Assembly: GCA_002471825.1 (NCBI GenBank)
Contig: DKQS01000007.1
Location: 372,001 to 436,000, forward strand
Source: Flavobacteriaceae bacterium UBA7302
GTDB taxonomy: Bacteria; Bacteroidota; Bacteroidia; Flavobacteriales; Flavobacteriaceae
Reading direction: 5' to 3'
DNA length: 64,000 bases
Numbering within the stretch: position 1 is the stretch's first letter; the number at the start of each line of letters is the position of its first letter. Positions 51,026-59,076 of this stretch are shown here, piece by piece. Both the position numbers and the translations under genes were made by a program. The notes beneath the pieces were generated by a model, which did not search any database, was not told the DNA's origin, and saw nothing but the letters and a program-made list of their open reading frames with translations.

Positions 51026-51514
51026 ATGAAAACCATATTGAAATTATCAAAATTCTTAATCACCCCAATCAATCAAAAACATTGGTTCGGAGATTTTCTG
51101 TTCGCGATTCCAAGAATTATATGCGGACTCTTATTAACCTTAAGTTTCGGATCCGACAAATTCGGCATGCCTTGGTCTTCCACTCCTAATTTAGGATTGT
51201 TTGAAGTGGCTGCTTGGTTTCCAAAAGACGTTGCCGAGTACGGAGGACTGTTTGCCTTGTTCCCTGTTTTTTTCGCCTGGATGGGAGCCTTTAGTGAAGC
51301 GGTAGGCGGATTGCTCTTAGTCTTAGGATTCAAAACTAGAATCGCATCCTTCCTCATCATGTGTACCATGCTTGTTGCCATCTTCATGCAGAAGTGGGGC
51401 GGAGGAATGTGGGGAATGCTTCCTGCCATGGGCTTTTTATGGGTATCTATGTTTACCATGTACTTGGGCTCAGGACGTTTCGGAATCGATAATTTAATTT
51501 CTAAAAAACTATAA
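51026..51514 (+). CDS. DoxX-family membrane protein
   Basis: The 162-residue protein has four membrane helices with the DoxX layout: RIICGLLLTLSFGSDKFG near the N-terminus, then AYGGLF-type loops, SEAVGGLLLVLGFKTR and a last helix with MWGMLPAMGF. DoxX proteins are linked to redox or thiol stress and quinone-related processes, without one fixed function. It starts the operon with a surface lipoprotein (2-base gap) and a DUF2807 protein. Confidence 0.85.
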   Translation: MKTILKLSKFLITPINQKHWFGDFLFAIPRIICGLLLTLSFGSDKFGMPWSSTPNLGLFEVAAWFPKDVAEYGGLFALFPVFFAWMGAFSEAVGGLLLVLGFKTRIASFLIMCTMLVAIFMQKWGGGMWGMLPAMGFLWVSMFTMYLGSGRFGIDNLISKKL

Positions 51515-51515
51515 T

Positions 51516-51905
51516 ATGAAAAATCTAACCTACCTCATTGTAGCCTTGACCGTTGTATTCATGTCGAGTTGCGTACAAGAAGAACATCAAAAAACCATCA
51601 CCTTTTCTGTAGATATGCGAGGTGTTGAAAACCCTGGGAATGTCGGAATCCGTGGCGATTTTACAGATCAACGATGGAGAGAAACTGTGGCTATGACCGA
51701 CGAAGATGGAGACAGTATTTACTCGGTAACCTTATCGCAAAAGACAGCCATTTATGGCATCGAATTCAAATTTGTGAACCAGGACGATCAATTTGAATTG
51801 AAGGATCAAAACAATAGAGAAATCATTTTTGAATACAAACCAGAAGTGATTGAATACATGGCAAAATTTAACAATAACAAAGACTTTAAAATCAATAGAA
51901 AATGA
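51516..51905 (+). CDS. Lipoprotein with CBM20/48-like (starch-binding E-set) domain
   Basis: The 129-residue protein has a lipoprotein signal (VFMSSC) and one beta-sandwich domain: ITFSVDMRG, NVGIRGDFTDQRW, DEDGDSIYSVTL and IEFKFVN. The pattern of a domain that begins with a Met-Arg loop and continues with FT-x-x-x-W and a Y-x-F-K-F-type strand is typical of E-set/CBM20- or CBM48-like glycan-binding modules. No catalytic part is attached. The stop codon overlaps the next start by 4 bases (ATGA). Confidence 0.68.
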   Translation: MKNLTYLIVALTVVFMSSCVQEEHQKTITFSVDMRGVENPGNVGIRGDFTDQRWRETVAMTDEDGDSIYSVTLSQKTAIYGIEFKFVNQDDQFELKDQNNREIIFEYKPEVIEYMAKFNNNKDFKINRK

Positions 51906-52795
51906 AAATCTTAAAAACACTTATCGTACTAATTTGTGCAACTCAATTGCTAAATGCACAAGTAAAAGGAAACAAGAACATCGTTACCAAGATGTTCGAA
52001 ACCAAAGACCTCAGGGTTGTAAAAATTAACCTTTACGCGAAAATCATCATCGATCAATCTTTGGAAGAAGGAATGCAGATCACCATGGATAGCAACTTAT
52101 TTGATAAGATTGATACCGAAACGGTAGACGGAACATTACACCTTGATCAATTGGAATGGGTACAGCCTTCTAGAGAGGTATTGATCACCATTGGAGCTCC
52201 AAATTTAAAGCGTATTGAAAAGGGAACCCACAAAACCTTGGAAGTAGTGAATGTCTCCACCGATCAATTGAATGTGATGGCATTTGTTGGTAAGGTGAAT
52301 TTACAAGGTACCGCGAATCAATTGAATTTAGGCATCGAGAACGGAACAGTGGATGCTTCAAATTTAAAAGCTAAGAATGTTCGTGCGAATATTTGGGGAT
52401 GGGGAAAGGCAACTGTTTTTGCAGAAAATGAAATCTATTCGATTGTGAAGAACGATGGAAAACTAGCCTTAGTAAATACGCCCAAATCGTTGAAAGGAGA
52501 TACCAAGAAAGTATTGGCGAGGCAATCTAAAGTAGTCGAGCAACCGATAAACTGGATCAGCTTTAAAATCAAAAATAACTCTTGGAATCGCAATCAATTC
52601 TATGTAGTCGGACCAAAAGCAGATGGAAGTAAATTCAGTTATGGTTTTCCAATGATGCCTGGTAAAGTGAAGAAAGAGCGTTGGAGTGTGGGAACTAAAA
52701 TCTACAAAGTCAATAAAATCGGATTTAGAAAACTTCTGGTCACCATTACATCAGAAGATCAAGGCAAAACAGTAAAATTGTTTTCCAAAGGATAA
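51902..52795 (+). CDS. Secreted GIN-domain (DUF2807) protein
   Basis: The 297-residue protein has a signal peptide ending at LNAQ and a central right-handed beta-helix of the GIN/DUF2807 type, seen as repeated N-x-x-x-x-A/G-x-V-x-L units such as LNVMAFVGKVNLQGTANQLNLG and VDASNLKAKNVRANI when split at each turn. A C-terminal beta part follows (about 215-297). Proteins of this type are periplasmic or surface structural elements; no enzyme motif is visible. It ends the DoxX operon and is followed by a terminator. Confidence 0.78.
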   Translation: MKILKTLIVLICATQLLNAQVKGNKNIVTKMFETKDLRVVKINLYAKIIIDQSLEEGMQITMDSNLFDKIDTETVDGTLHLDQLEWVQPSREVLITIGAPNLKRIEKGTHKTLEVVNVSTDQLNVMAFVGKVNLQGTANQLNLGIENGTVDASNLKAKNVRANIWGWGKATVFAENEIYSIVKNDGKLALVNTPKSLKGDTKKVLARQSKVVEQPINWISFKIKNNSWNRNQFYVVGPKADGSKFSYGFPMMPGKVKKERWSVGTKIYKVNKIGFRKLLVTITSEDQGKTVKLFSKG

Positions 52796-52804
52796 TCAAA
52801 ACCA

Positions 52805-52836
52805 AAAAGGCCGCTTCAACAAGCGGCCTTTTAATT
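52805..52836 (+). terminator. Intrinsic terminator of the DoxX operon
   Basis: AAAAGGCCGCTT (52805-52816) and AAGCGGCCTTTT (52821-52832) form a perfect 12-bp stem around CAAC, followed by AATTTT. Confidence 0.85.
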
Positions 52837-52882
52837 TTGAAACTCTAACATTTCTTAAACATATCAACCTTTAGAATACCAA

Positions 52883-52890
52883 TATCTTTG
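52883..52890 (+). promoter_or_regulatory. -7 box TATCTTTG for the gene at 52909
   Basis: TATCTTTG fits TAnnTTTG exactly and lies 18 bases before the ATG, giving a short leader. It follows the upstream terminator by about 50 bases. Confidence 0.55.
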
Positions 52891-52908
52891 TGCTAAATAA
52901 TTGAAAGA

Positions 52909-53802
52909 ATGAATTTTAAAGTATTTGTAGTCTTAGTGATGGTGGCAGGAGCTTGTTTCGGACAAGAGAACTACATTCAGAAAACCGACTATTGGAAGCA
53001 GGGAAAAGCAGAAGTCAACGTATATGAATTATCACAAAACCGGTACAATGCCAATCACCCAGGGCAATTGGTAAGCGTTTTTGTAACGGAAGACTTTTTG
53101 ACAGAAAAACAGGTAAAGAACGAATATTACAGGGACTCAAATAGCACTTGGACCCTGAAAAACATTCAGTTACGTAAGTTTACCACAGGTATTTATGACT
53201 ACTCTCTGTTTACTTCCACCTTTACACCCATCAATCGAAATCAGTTTCCCAATTCACTGAAAGTGGCAGCAAGCTCACAAGAATGGTGCGGTACTATTTT
53301 TACCCAATTGAACTTCAAAAACGATAATTTCGATTACCAACAACGTTCTTACTTTGAAAAAGAAGGTGACGTAAATGCAGAAATACAAAAAGCAACCCTT
53401 GAAGACGAGTTGTTTACCATCCTAAGGATGAACCCAGCCTTTTTACCATTGGGTGATTTTGATGTAATTCCGGCGTTGAATTTTATGCAATTAAAGCATC
53501 TTTCCAATCGCAGTTTTAAGGCCATGGGAAAGGTGAATCCTTACAAAGGAGAAGAATTTTCTGGCGAAGATTTACAGATGTATCAAGTAAGTATTCCATC
53601 TTTAAAGAGGAAATTGGCCATTGTTTTTGAAAACAAAGCGCCGTTTAAAATCGTTGGATGGTTGGACTCTTTTCCATCTGCTTTTGATAAAAAGATAAGG
53701 ACCACCAAAGCAACTTTAAAAAAGCAAATTATGACCGCTTATTGGGGTCAAAACGGATTGGAAGATCAGAAACTTCGGAAGGAATTGGGATTAAAACCCT
53801 AG
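52909..53802 (+). CDS. Secreted protein of unknown function
   Basis: The 297-residue protein has a short signal peptide (MNFKVFVVLVMVAGACFGQ) and a soluble, beta-rich body with WKQGKAEVNVYELSQNRY near the N-terminus, SSQEWCGTIFTQLN in the middle and one conserved-looking Cys. Proteins of this type in Flavobacteria are sometimes labelled septum formation inhibitor Maf, but the Maf active-site motifs are absent, so I leave the function open. Its last 4 bases overlap the end of the convergent MG2/plug gene. Confidence 0.65.
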   Translation: MNFKVFVVLVMVAGACFGQENYIQKTDYWKQGKAEVNVYELSQNRYNANHPGQLVSVFVTEDFLTEKQVKNEYYRDSNSTWTLKNIQLRKFTTGIYDYSLFTSTFTPINRNQFPNSLKVAASSQEWCGTIFTQLNFKNDNFDYQQRSYFEKEGDVNAEIQKATLEDELFTILRMNPAFLPLGDFDVIPALNFMQLKHLSNRSFKAMGKVNPYKGEEFSGEDLQMYQVSIPSLKRKLAIVFENKAPFKIVGWLDSFPSAFDKKIRTTKATLKKQIMTAYWGQNGLEDQKLRKELGLKP

Positions 53803-56189
53803 TTCTTTTTAAAATTGATTTCTTTCTCTTCAAAGACAAACTCTCCTTTGGAAGTGATTCCTTCTATAAAAAGAACCAAATCTTCATTTTGTTTGTAGGT
53901 AAAGGCGATGTTCGCTTTTCCATCTTCGCTAATTGAATTAATGGGAAGCCAATCGACAACTCCATAATCTCTAAAAAAGGCCGATTTGTAATCTTGGTAC
54001 TTTGGTACGTAGAACTTCTTAGCGGAACTAAAGGTTAATGGAAATTTGTATTTGGAAATGGTGGGTTTTCCTCTATTGCGATTCGCTCCTTTTTTGGTGT
54101 AGATACTAATGGTCATGGAGCTTTTGGAACTGATATTTTTTCCAGAATTAAAATAACCGATCTCTACATAATCCACATTATCCATCCAATATCGAAACAA
54201 CTGATCGCGAGTAATTTCATTATCATCTAGAAAGAAAATAGGATAGGCATCTTGTCCGCCAGACATTCTTTGAAAGGTGTTGACTACTTCTATTTCCCCT
54301 TTGGTATAGTCTTCCCGAGCCCTCAAACCCGGTTTTTTGTTGAGGAAATCAACCAAGGTCAATCGTTCGTCCATTTCTTCGGTGAAATAAATGTTTCCAA
54401 AGGATTTTCGTTTGATTTTTTCTCGCCTTCGTTGCTCAACATTGGCGCGAATGTAGATCTCATCGAGCAATTCGCTTTTGTTTTGATTTTTAAACCAGTT
54501 GGCATCTGCAAACACTTCCAAGGCATAGTATTCGGCCTTTGGTTGCAGGGCGTAAGGAGTGTGATCAAAAACTGGGATGTCTTTCGGATAGAAGGCCAAG
54601 TCCAATTTGGTGGTTTTTAGATTTCCATTTCGATTGATTCTAGAGATGGATAATTTTTCTCCATCAATCGGGAAGTAGTTTTTTAATGAAAAGGCATTGT
54701 CTTTCTTTTCTAATGAAACAATTTGAGATTTTCTAGTCGATATGCCATGAATCACAAACTGTCGATCTTTTTCCTGTCGGGGAATGGCTACTTTAATAGC
54801 AATTCCGTTTTCAAACAAATACTTCTTATCATAATTGTAATTGAAAATAGTATCCCAATTATAGCTGCTCCATCCTTGGGTAATGAGCAAGTTGTCTAAA
54901 TCGTATTTTACTTTTTTATCGATCTTTTGAAAGTAGTAACCGGCTTCTTCAATACTTCCTTTTACAAAGGGTTTGAGCAGCGATTGGGCAATGATGTTGT
55001 TGTTCTTCTGATAGGATTTGGTTCCTTTGGGAAGCACAGAAATGCTGAGGTTGGTGAAGTCCCTTTTCTGGTAGTTTTCAAACTCTAAATCCAGATTGAT
55101 CATCGAATCTTTACGCTTTACTCCGCTTACTTTACTTTTCCAAATGTTCAAGTTGTTGTAATTGAAAAAAAGTCTTTCGGCAATGGGTTTATCATTCCCA
55201 TCAAATAAGGTGAATACATTGATGCCAGTGCTCAATCCTGCAACCGGAATTTTTTTATTGACTACAGTTTGTGATCCGAAGGAAACGGGTATTACTTTTA
55301 AATCGGACCCATCATGAAAAGTGAGTTGAAAGGATTTGTTGGCTATGGTTTTTAAAGTTTCTTGATTGGTGGTTAAACTTACCATACAGTGCTTCCCAAA
55401 TTCAGCAACCTTTAAAAGGATTCCCCTAGGTTCAATTTTTTCGCTAATGTTCCTTTGGATGATGGAATCTTGGTACTGAATACTTACCCGATAGTTTTCT
55501 CCAATTTTTGGAAGCAGCGAAAACCGACTGATTCCGAATTTATTTAGCTTAAACTCGCTGATTAATTCGTTGTTTTGATTGCGAATTTCACCTGCAAGAT
55601 TCGGTACACCATAGTTTAAAGAATCCTTTACTACAACTCCGACTGCATTTCGAACTCCTTGCAAAAGATGGCCGCTTTCAGGAAGAAATTGAATGTCTAA
55701 AGATTTGCTTCGTTTGGTTCGTTCGATAAGCTCATTGGTAGCTCCGTCAATCACTTCAAAAGAGTCTGTAAAGATCTGATCAGGGAAATTCAACATCCAG
55801 TTGGTGTAAGCCTTAAAGGTGTACACTCCATCTTTGAAGTTCTCATCGATATTAAAGGTATTGTGAGCAACACCATTTTCCAAACGCAGTAATTTCTTTT
55901 TTACAATAGAATCGTTTTGATTGTAAATAAGGCAATAAAGGTTCTTGCTATAGTTGGAAAGCAACTTGGATTGCCTGTGAAATACATAGGCTGTGAATCC
56001 AATATCTTCACCCTTAATGAATTTGGTTTTGTTTAAATGTACGTAGACGTTTTCATGGTAGGTATCGGTATATTTTTTAAAGATAGAATCGATTCCGATT
56101 TCATTTTTTTGACTAAAAATAGATGATGATCCAACAGAGAGGAATAGGATCAAAAACAAAGAAAGAGATCTTGGGAGGTTGCTTTTCAT
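53799..56189 (-). CDS. MG2/plug-domain surface protein
   Basis: From the ATG at 56189 the protein has 796 residues. After a signal peptide (to about residue 27), an alpha-2-macroglobulin MG2-like domain begins with VYVHLNKTKFIKGEDIGFTAY, followed by further beta domains (DGVYTFKAYTNW, HLLQGVRNAVGVVVKD). A TonB-plug-like domain lies near the C-terminus (VDFLNKKPGLRARED, PIFFLDDNEI). There is no beta-barrel, so it is not a full TonB receptor. Such proteins sit in the outer membrane or periplasm; the function is unknown. It has no close operon partner except that it follows the HDAC-like gene at a 77-base gap. Confidence 0.72.
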   Translation of the reverse strand: MKSNLPRSLSLFLILFLSVGSSSIFSQKNEIGIDSIFKKYTDTYHENVYVHLNKTKFIKGEDIGFTAYVFHRQSKLLSNYSKNLYCLIYNQNDSIVKKKLLRLENGVAHNTFNIDENFKDGVYTFKAYTNWMLNFPDQIFTDSFEVIDGATNELIERTKRSKSLDIQFLPESGHLLQGVRNAVGVVVKDSLNYGVPNLAGEIRNQNNELISEFKLNKFGISRFSLLPKIGENYRVSIQYQDSIIQRNISEKIEPRGILLKVAEFGKHCMVSLTTNQETLKTIANKSFQLTFHDGSDLKVIPVSFGSQTVVNKKIPVAGLSTGINVFTLFDGNDKPIAERLFFNYNNLNIWKSKVSGVKRKDSMINLDLEFENYQKRDFTNLSISVLPKGTKSYQKNNNIIAQSLLKPFVKGSIEEAGYYFQKIDKKVKYDLDNLLITQGWSSYNWDTIFNYNYDKKYLFENGIAIKVAIPRQEKDRQFVIHGISTRKSQIVSLEKKDNAFSLKNYFPIDGEKLSISRINRNGNLKTTKLDLAFYPKDIPVFDHTPYALQPKAEYYALEVFADANWFKNQNKSELLDEIYIRANVEQRRREKIKRKSFGNIYFTEEMDERLTLVDFLNKKPGLRAREDYTKGEIEVVNTFQRMSGGQDAYPIFFLDDNEITRDQLFRYWMDNVDYVEIGYFNSGKNISSKSSMTISIYTKKGANRNRGKPTISKYKFPLTFSSAKKFYVPKYQDYKSAFFRDYGVVDWLPINSISEDGKANIAFTYKQNEDLVLFIEGITSKGEFVFEEKEINFKKN

Positions 56190-56266
56190 AACAATTAAAG
56201 TAACTTCCACTAAGTTAAGCATTTAAGAGGGCAGCCAAAAGCGCTAAGGCAAAGATTAACAAGATT

Positions 56267-57169
56267 TTAAAAGAATATATCCTGCGCAAGACGAAAGGTA
56301 TTCGCATGTGCCTCTACGATGATTTTGATGTCTTCAGAATAGCCACCACCCATACTGCACATTACGGGTATTTGGGCATCATAACAGCTTTGCAATACAA
56401 ATCGATCGCGTTCTTTACAGCCTGCCAAACTCAGGGAAAGCTTACCCAATTTGTCCGATTCAACCACGTCAACCCCACAGAGGTAATAGATAAAATCAGG
56501 CTGTTGTTCTTTAATGAGTTTCGGTAGGGTGTTTTTTAGGATGGATAAGAACTCCTCGTCTCCAGTTTCATTTTCTAGGGGAATGTCTAAATCGCTTTGT
56601 TCTTTGTGAAAGGGATAATTGGTTCTTCCGTGCATGGAGAAGGTAAACACCTTGGGTTCCTCTTGAAAAATTTCTGCCGTTCCGTTGCCTTGATGTACAT
56701 CCAAGTCAACAATGAGAATTTTAGACGCCAAACCGTGTTCTAGCAAGTATCTCGCTCCAATCGCCTGATCGTTCAGCATACAAAAGCCTTCTCCCCGGTC
56801 GGTAAAGGCGTGGTGGGTTCCTCCGGCAATGTTCATGGCTACACCGTTTTTTAGGGCATATTTACTCGCCTTAATGGTCCCGTCTGCAATGATCTGTTCA
56901 CGTGCAATTAACTCTTCACTGAGGGGAAAACCAATTTTTCGCGCTTCTTTGTGAGAAAGGGTGATGTTGAGTAGATCCGAGACATATTCCGCGTCATGCA
57001 CCATAAAGAAGTACTTGTTATTCGGAATCTCGGGTTCAAAGAAATTTTCAGGAGTACAAGTTCCTTCGTGAAGCAATTGCTGAGGAAGTAATTCGTACTT
57101 CTCCATGGGGAAGCGATGTCCCTTTGGTAATGGATGTTTGTAAATAGGATGGTACGCTATTTTTAACAT
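56267..57169 (-). CDS. Histone deacetylase-like (HDAC/AcuC/APAH family) deacetylase
   Basis: From the ATG at 57169 the protein has 300 residues with the arginase/deacetylase fold: GGTHHAFTDRGEGFCMLND with the catalytic His pair, VDLDVHQGNGTAEIF with zinc ligands Asp and His, CGVDVVESDKLG with the third ligand, and MGGGYSED with the Tyr. It removes acetyl groups from lysine, polyamines or small molecules such as acetoin-like compounds. The substrate is unknown. The ATG lies four bases after a perfect -7 box. Confidence 0.9.
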   Translation of the reverse strand: MLKIAYHPIYKHPLPKGHRFPMEKYELLPQQLLHEGTCTPENFFEPEIPNNKYFFMVHDAEYVSDLLNITLSHKEARKIGFPLSEELIAREQIIADGTIKASKYALKNGVAMNIAGGTHHAFTDRGEGFCMLNDQAIGARYLLEHGLASKILIVDLDVHQGNGTAEIFQEEPKVFTFSMHGRTNYPFHKEQSDLDIPLENETGDEEFLSILKNTLPKLIKEQQPDFIYYLCGVDVVESDKLGKLSLSLAGCKERDRFVLQSCYDAQIPVMCSMGGGYSEDIKIIVEAHANTFRLAQDIFF

Positions 57170-57173
57170 GTTG

Positions 57174-57181
57174 CAAAAATA
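57174..57181 (-). promoter_or_regulatory. -7 box TATTTTTG for the deacetylase gene (leaderless)
   Basis: On the minus strand TATTTTTG matches TAnnTTTG exactly and ends four bases before the ATG at 57169, the same spacing as at the hydrolase gene at 4679. The mRNA should lack a leader. Confidence 0.58.
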
Positions 57182-57209
57182 ACGCCTTTTCAAGGTTGGT
57201 TAAAGAAAA

Positions 57210-57527
57210 CTATTTCTTTTCTTTCTTGGCTTTGATTTCTTTGTCTAAGTCTTTAATTAACGACTCAATTTTTTGCATTTTGGCTCGCTGTGAATCGCGC
57301 TTTACCTTGGCTATGGAGTCATATTTTTGACGTTCTTTGGCGAGTTTCTCTTCAATCTCTTTGGCTTTTAGATCCTCCATCATTTTTTGTTGCCTTTTCA
57401 CCATTTCCGGATCCGGTTTCTTTGGTGAAAACCGATTCATCTTACGTTCGGTTTTCAAATACACAACAAGGGCAAATAGGACTACAAATCCTACAATACC
57501 CGATATTCTTTTCAACTTTGGACTCAT
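57210..57527 (-). CDS. Single-pass membrane protein with charged coiled-coil tail
   Basis: The 105-residue protein has one membrane helix (about residues 8-23, SGIVGFVVLFALVVYL) and a long, highly charged Lys/Glu helix (about 38-105) that should form a coiled coil. The function is unknown. It starts 1 base after the sugar transporter gene stops and so is probably co-transcribed with it. Confidence 0.65.
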   Translation of the reverse strand: MSPKLKRISGIVGFVVLFALVVYLKTERKMNRFSPKKPDPEMVKRQQKMMEDLKAKEIEEKLAKERQKYDSIAKVKRDSQRAKMQKIESLIKDLDKEIKAKKEKK

Positions 57528-57528
57528 A

Positions 57529-59064
57529 TTAATTTTTGGTTAGTTCTAACTCCAATTCTTCCAGTGTTTTCCCTTTGGTCTCCGGAACGATTTTAACCAT
57601 TACCAAAAAACCTACAAAGGCAATGGCGCCGAACAAGAAGAAGGTCATGGCATTTCCTAAATTCGACAATTCCCAAGGGAAAATCAGTTGGATAATGGAG
57701 CTCACCAAAGAGTTGACAAAAGCAATCATTCCAATGGCCAGACCACGAATTTTAAGCGGATACAATTCCGATAGTAACACCCACATGACTGGACCTAAGG
57801 AAAAGGCAAAGCAAGCAATGAATCCTAGAATTCCGTAGAGTACCAAGTCGGCATTCATATTGGTGGCCGCTTCTAAAATTACTCCGTCATTCTTGCTGTA
57901 AATTTGGTTGCCAAGGATGGTTTTCAATTCGTTTTTGAATTCCACATCCGAAGTAAATTCACGATCGGCGATGGCGGTCAAATTATCCGCCTTTTCGAAT
58001 TTAAAAGAGGCAATCTGATCGGTGTTTAATTGGTAAGTTGCATTGTGAAATCCGTAGGCACATAATAACAAGCTCACTGAAATTCCGAAGGTTCCCACCA
58101 ACAATAAAATACGTCTTCCCAATCGATCGATGAGGTACATGGAAATGATGGTGAAAATTACAGTAATGGAACTCAATAGAATTCCGGATGAAAAAGCGGC
58201 ATCCGTTCCGATTCCCGTTTGTTTAAAAATGGAAGTTGCGTAAAAATATACCGCATTGATACCTGTAATTTGTTGAAGAATCCCGATGACCAATCCGACA
58301 AAGAAAATGAATCGGATTCCTGGTTTTAATACATCCAGTAGGTTTCCTTTCGGTGCATTTGCATTCTCATTGCTATTCTTTTCAATGGCGAAAAATTCTT
58401 CTTCTGCTGTGGCTTCGCCATGGATTTTAACGAGTACCAATTTTGCTTCTTCAAATTTTTCTGCAAGGAACAACCATCGCGGACTGTTAGGTACAAAGAA
58501 CAAGCATAAAAAATATAAAATAGCCGGTAAAAATTCCACCCCGAGCATCCAACGCCAAACATTTTCATCGGTTAGGAATCCCGCACCTGTATTGTATTTG
58601 TTGAAGAAGTAGTTGCTTAAAAAGGCAGCAAAAAATCCCAATACAATATTCAATTGCTGAATCGCAACGAGTTTACCGCGGTTTTCTGCAGTTGAAACTT
58701 CGGCAATATACATTGGGGCAATCACCAGTGCGGCACCGAATGCTAGGCCACCAATCATTCTGGCGATATACAGCATTTCATAGGAAGAAGCAATTGCCGA
58801 CAAGAGTGCCGAAAGGGCATAGAGAAAGGCAACGATAAGTAGTATTTTCTTTCGTCCGAATTTGTCGCTCAACTTCCCTGAGAAAAGCATGGCAACCATG
58901 GCAGCGAAGGAAGGTGAACTCACCACCCAACCCGATTGAATATCATCCAAATTAAATTCGGGACCGGCATAGGACATGACTCCAGAAATGATCCCGGCAT
59001 CAAATCCGAATAAAAATCCACCTAGAGAAACAACAAAAGAAATGAAGAGTATTTTTTTAGACAT
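57529..59064 (-). CDS. Sugar transporter, MFS sugar-porter family
   Basis: The 511-residue protein has twelve helices and the sugar-porter signatures: GKLSDKFGRKK after helix 2, NSPRWL after helix 6, QQITGINAVYFYA in helix 7, DRLGRR between helices 8 and 9, and PETKGKTLEELE at the end. These match H+-coupled hexose or xylose porters. A loop of about 70 residues between helices 9 and 10 (about 335-405) is longer than in XylE-type proteins and is seen in other Bacteroidota porters. It lies 12 bases downstream of metG. Confidence 0.92.
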   Translation of the reverse strand: MSKKILFISFVVSLGGFLFGFDAGIISGVMSYAGPEFNLDDIQSGWVVSSPSFAAMVAMLFSGKLSDKFGRKKILLIVAFLYALSALLSAIASSYEMLYIARMIGGLAFGAALVIAPMYIAEVSTAENRGKLVAIQQLNIVLGFFAAFLSNYFFNKYNTGAGFLTDENVWRWMLGVEFLPAILYFLCLFFVPNSPRWLFLAEKFEEAKLVLVKIHGEATAEEEFFAIEKNSNENANAPKGNLLDVLKPGIRFIFFVGLVIGILQQITGINAVYFYATSIFKQTGIGTDAAFSSGILLSSITVIFTIISMYLIDRLGRRILLLVGTFGISVSLLLCAYGFHNATYQLNTDQIASFKFEKADNLTAIADREFTSDVEFKNELKTILGNQIYSKNDGVILEAATNMNADLVLYGILGFIACFAFSLGPVMWVLLSELYPLKIRGLAIGMIAFVNSLVSSIIQLIFPWELSNLGNAMTFFLFGAIAFVGFLVMVKIVPETKGKTLEELELELTKN

Positions 59065-59076
59065 GGTCTAAATATA

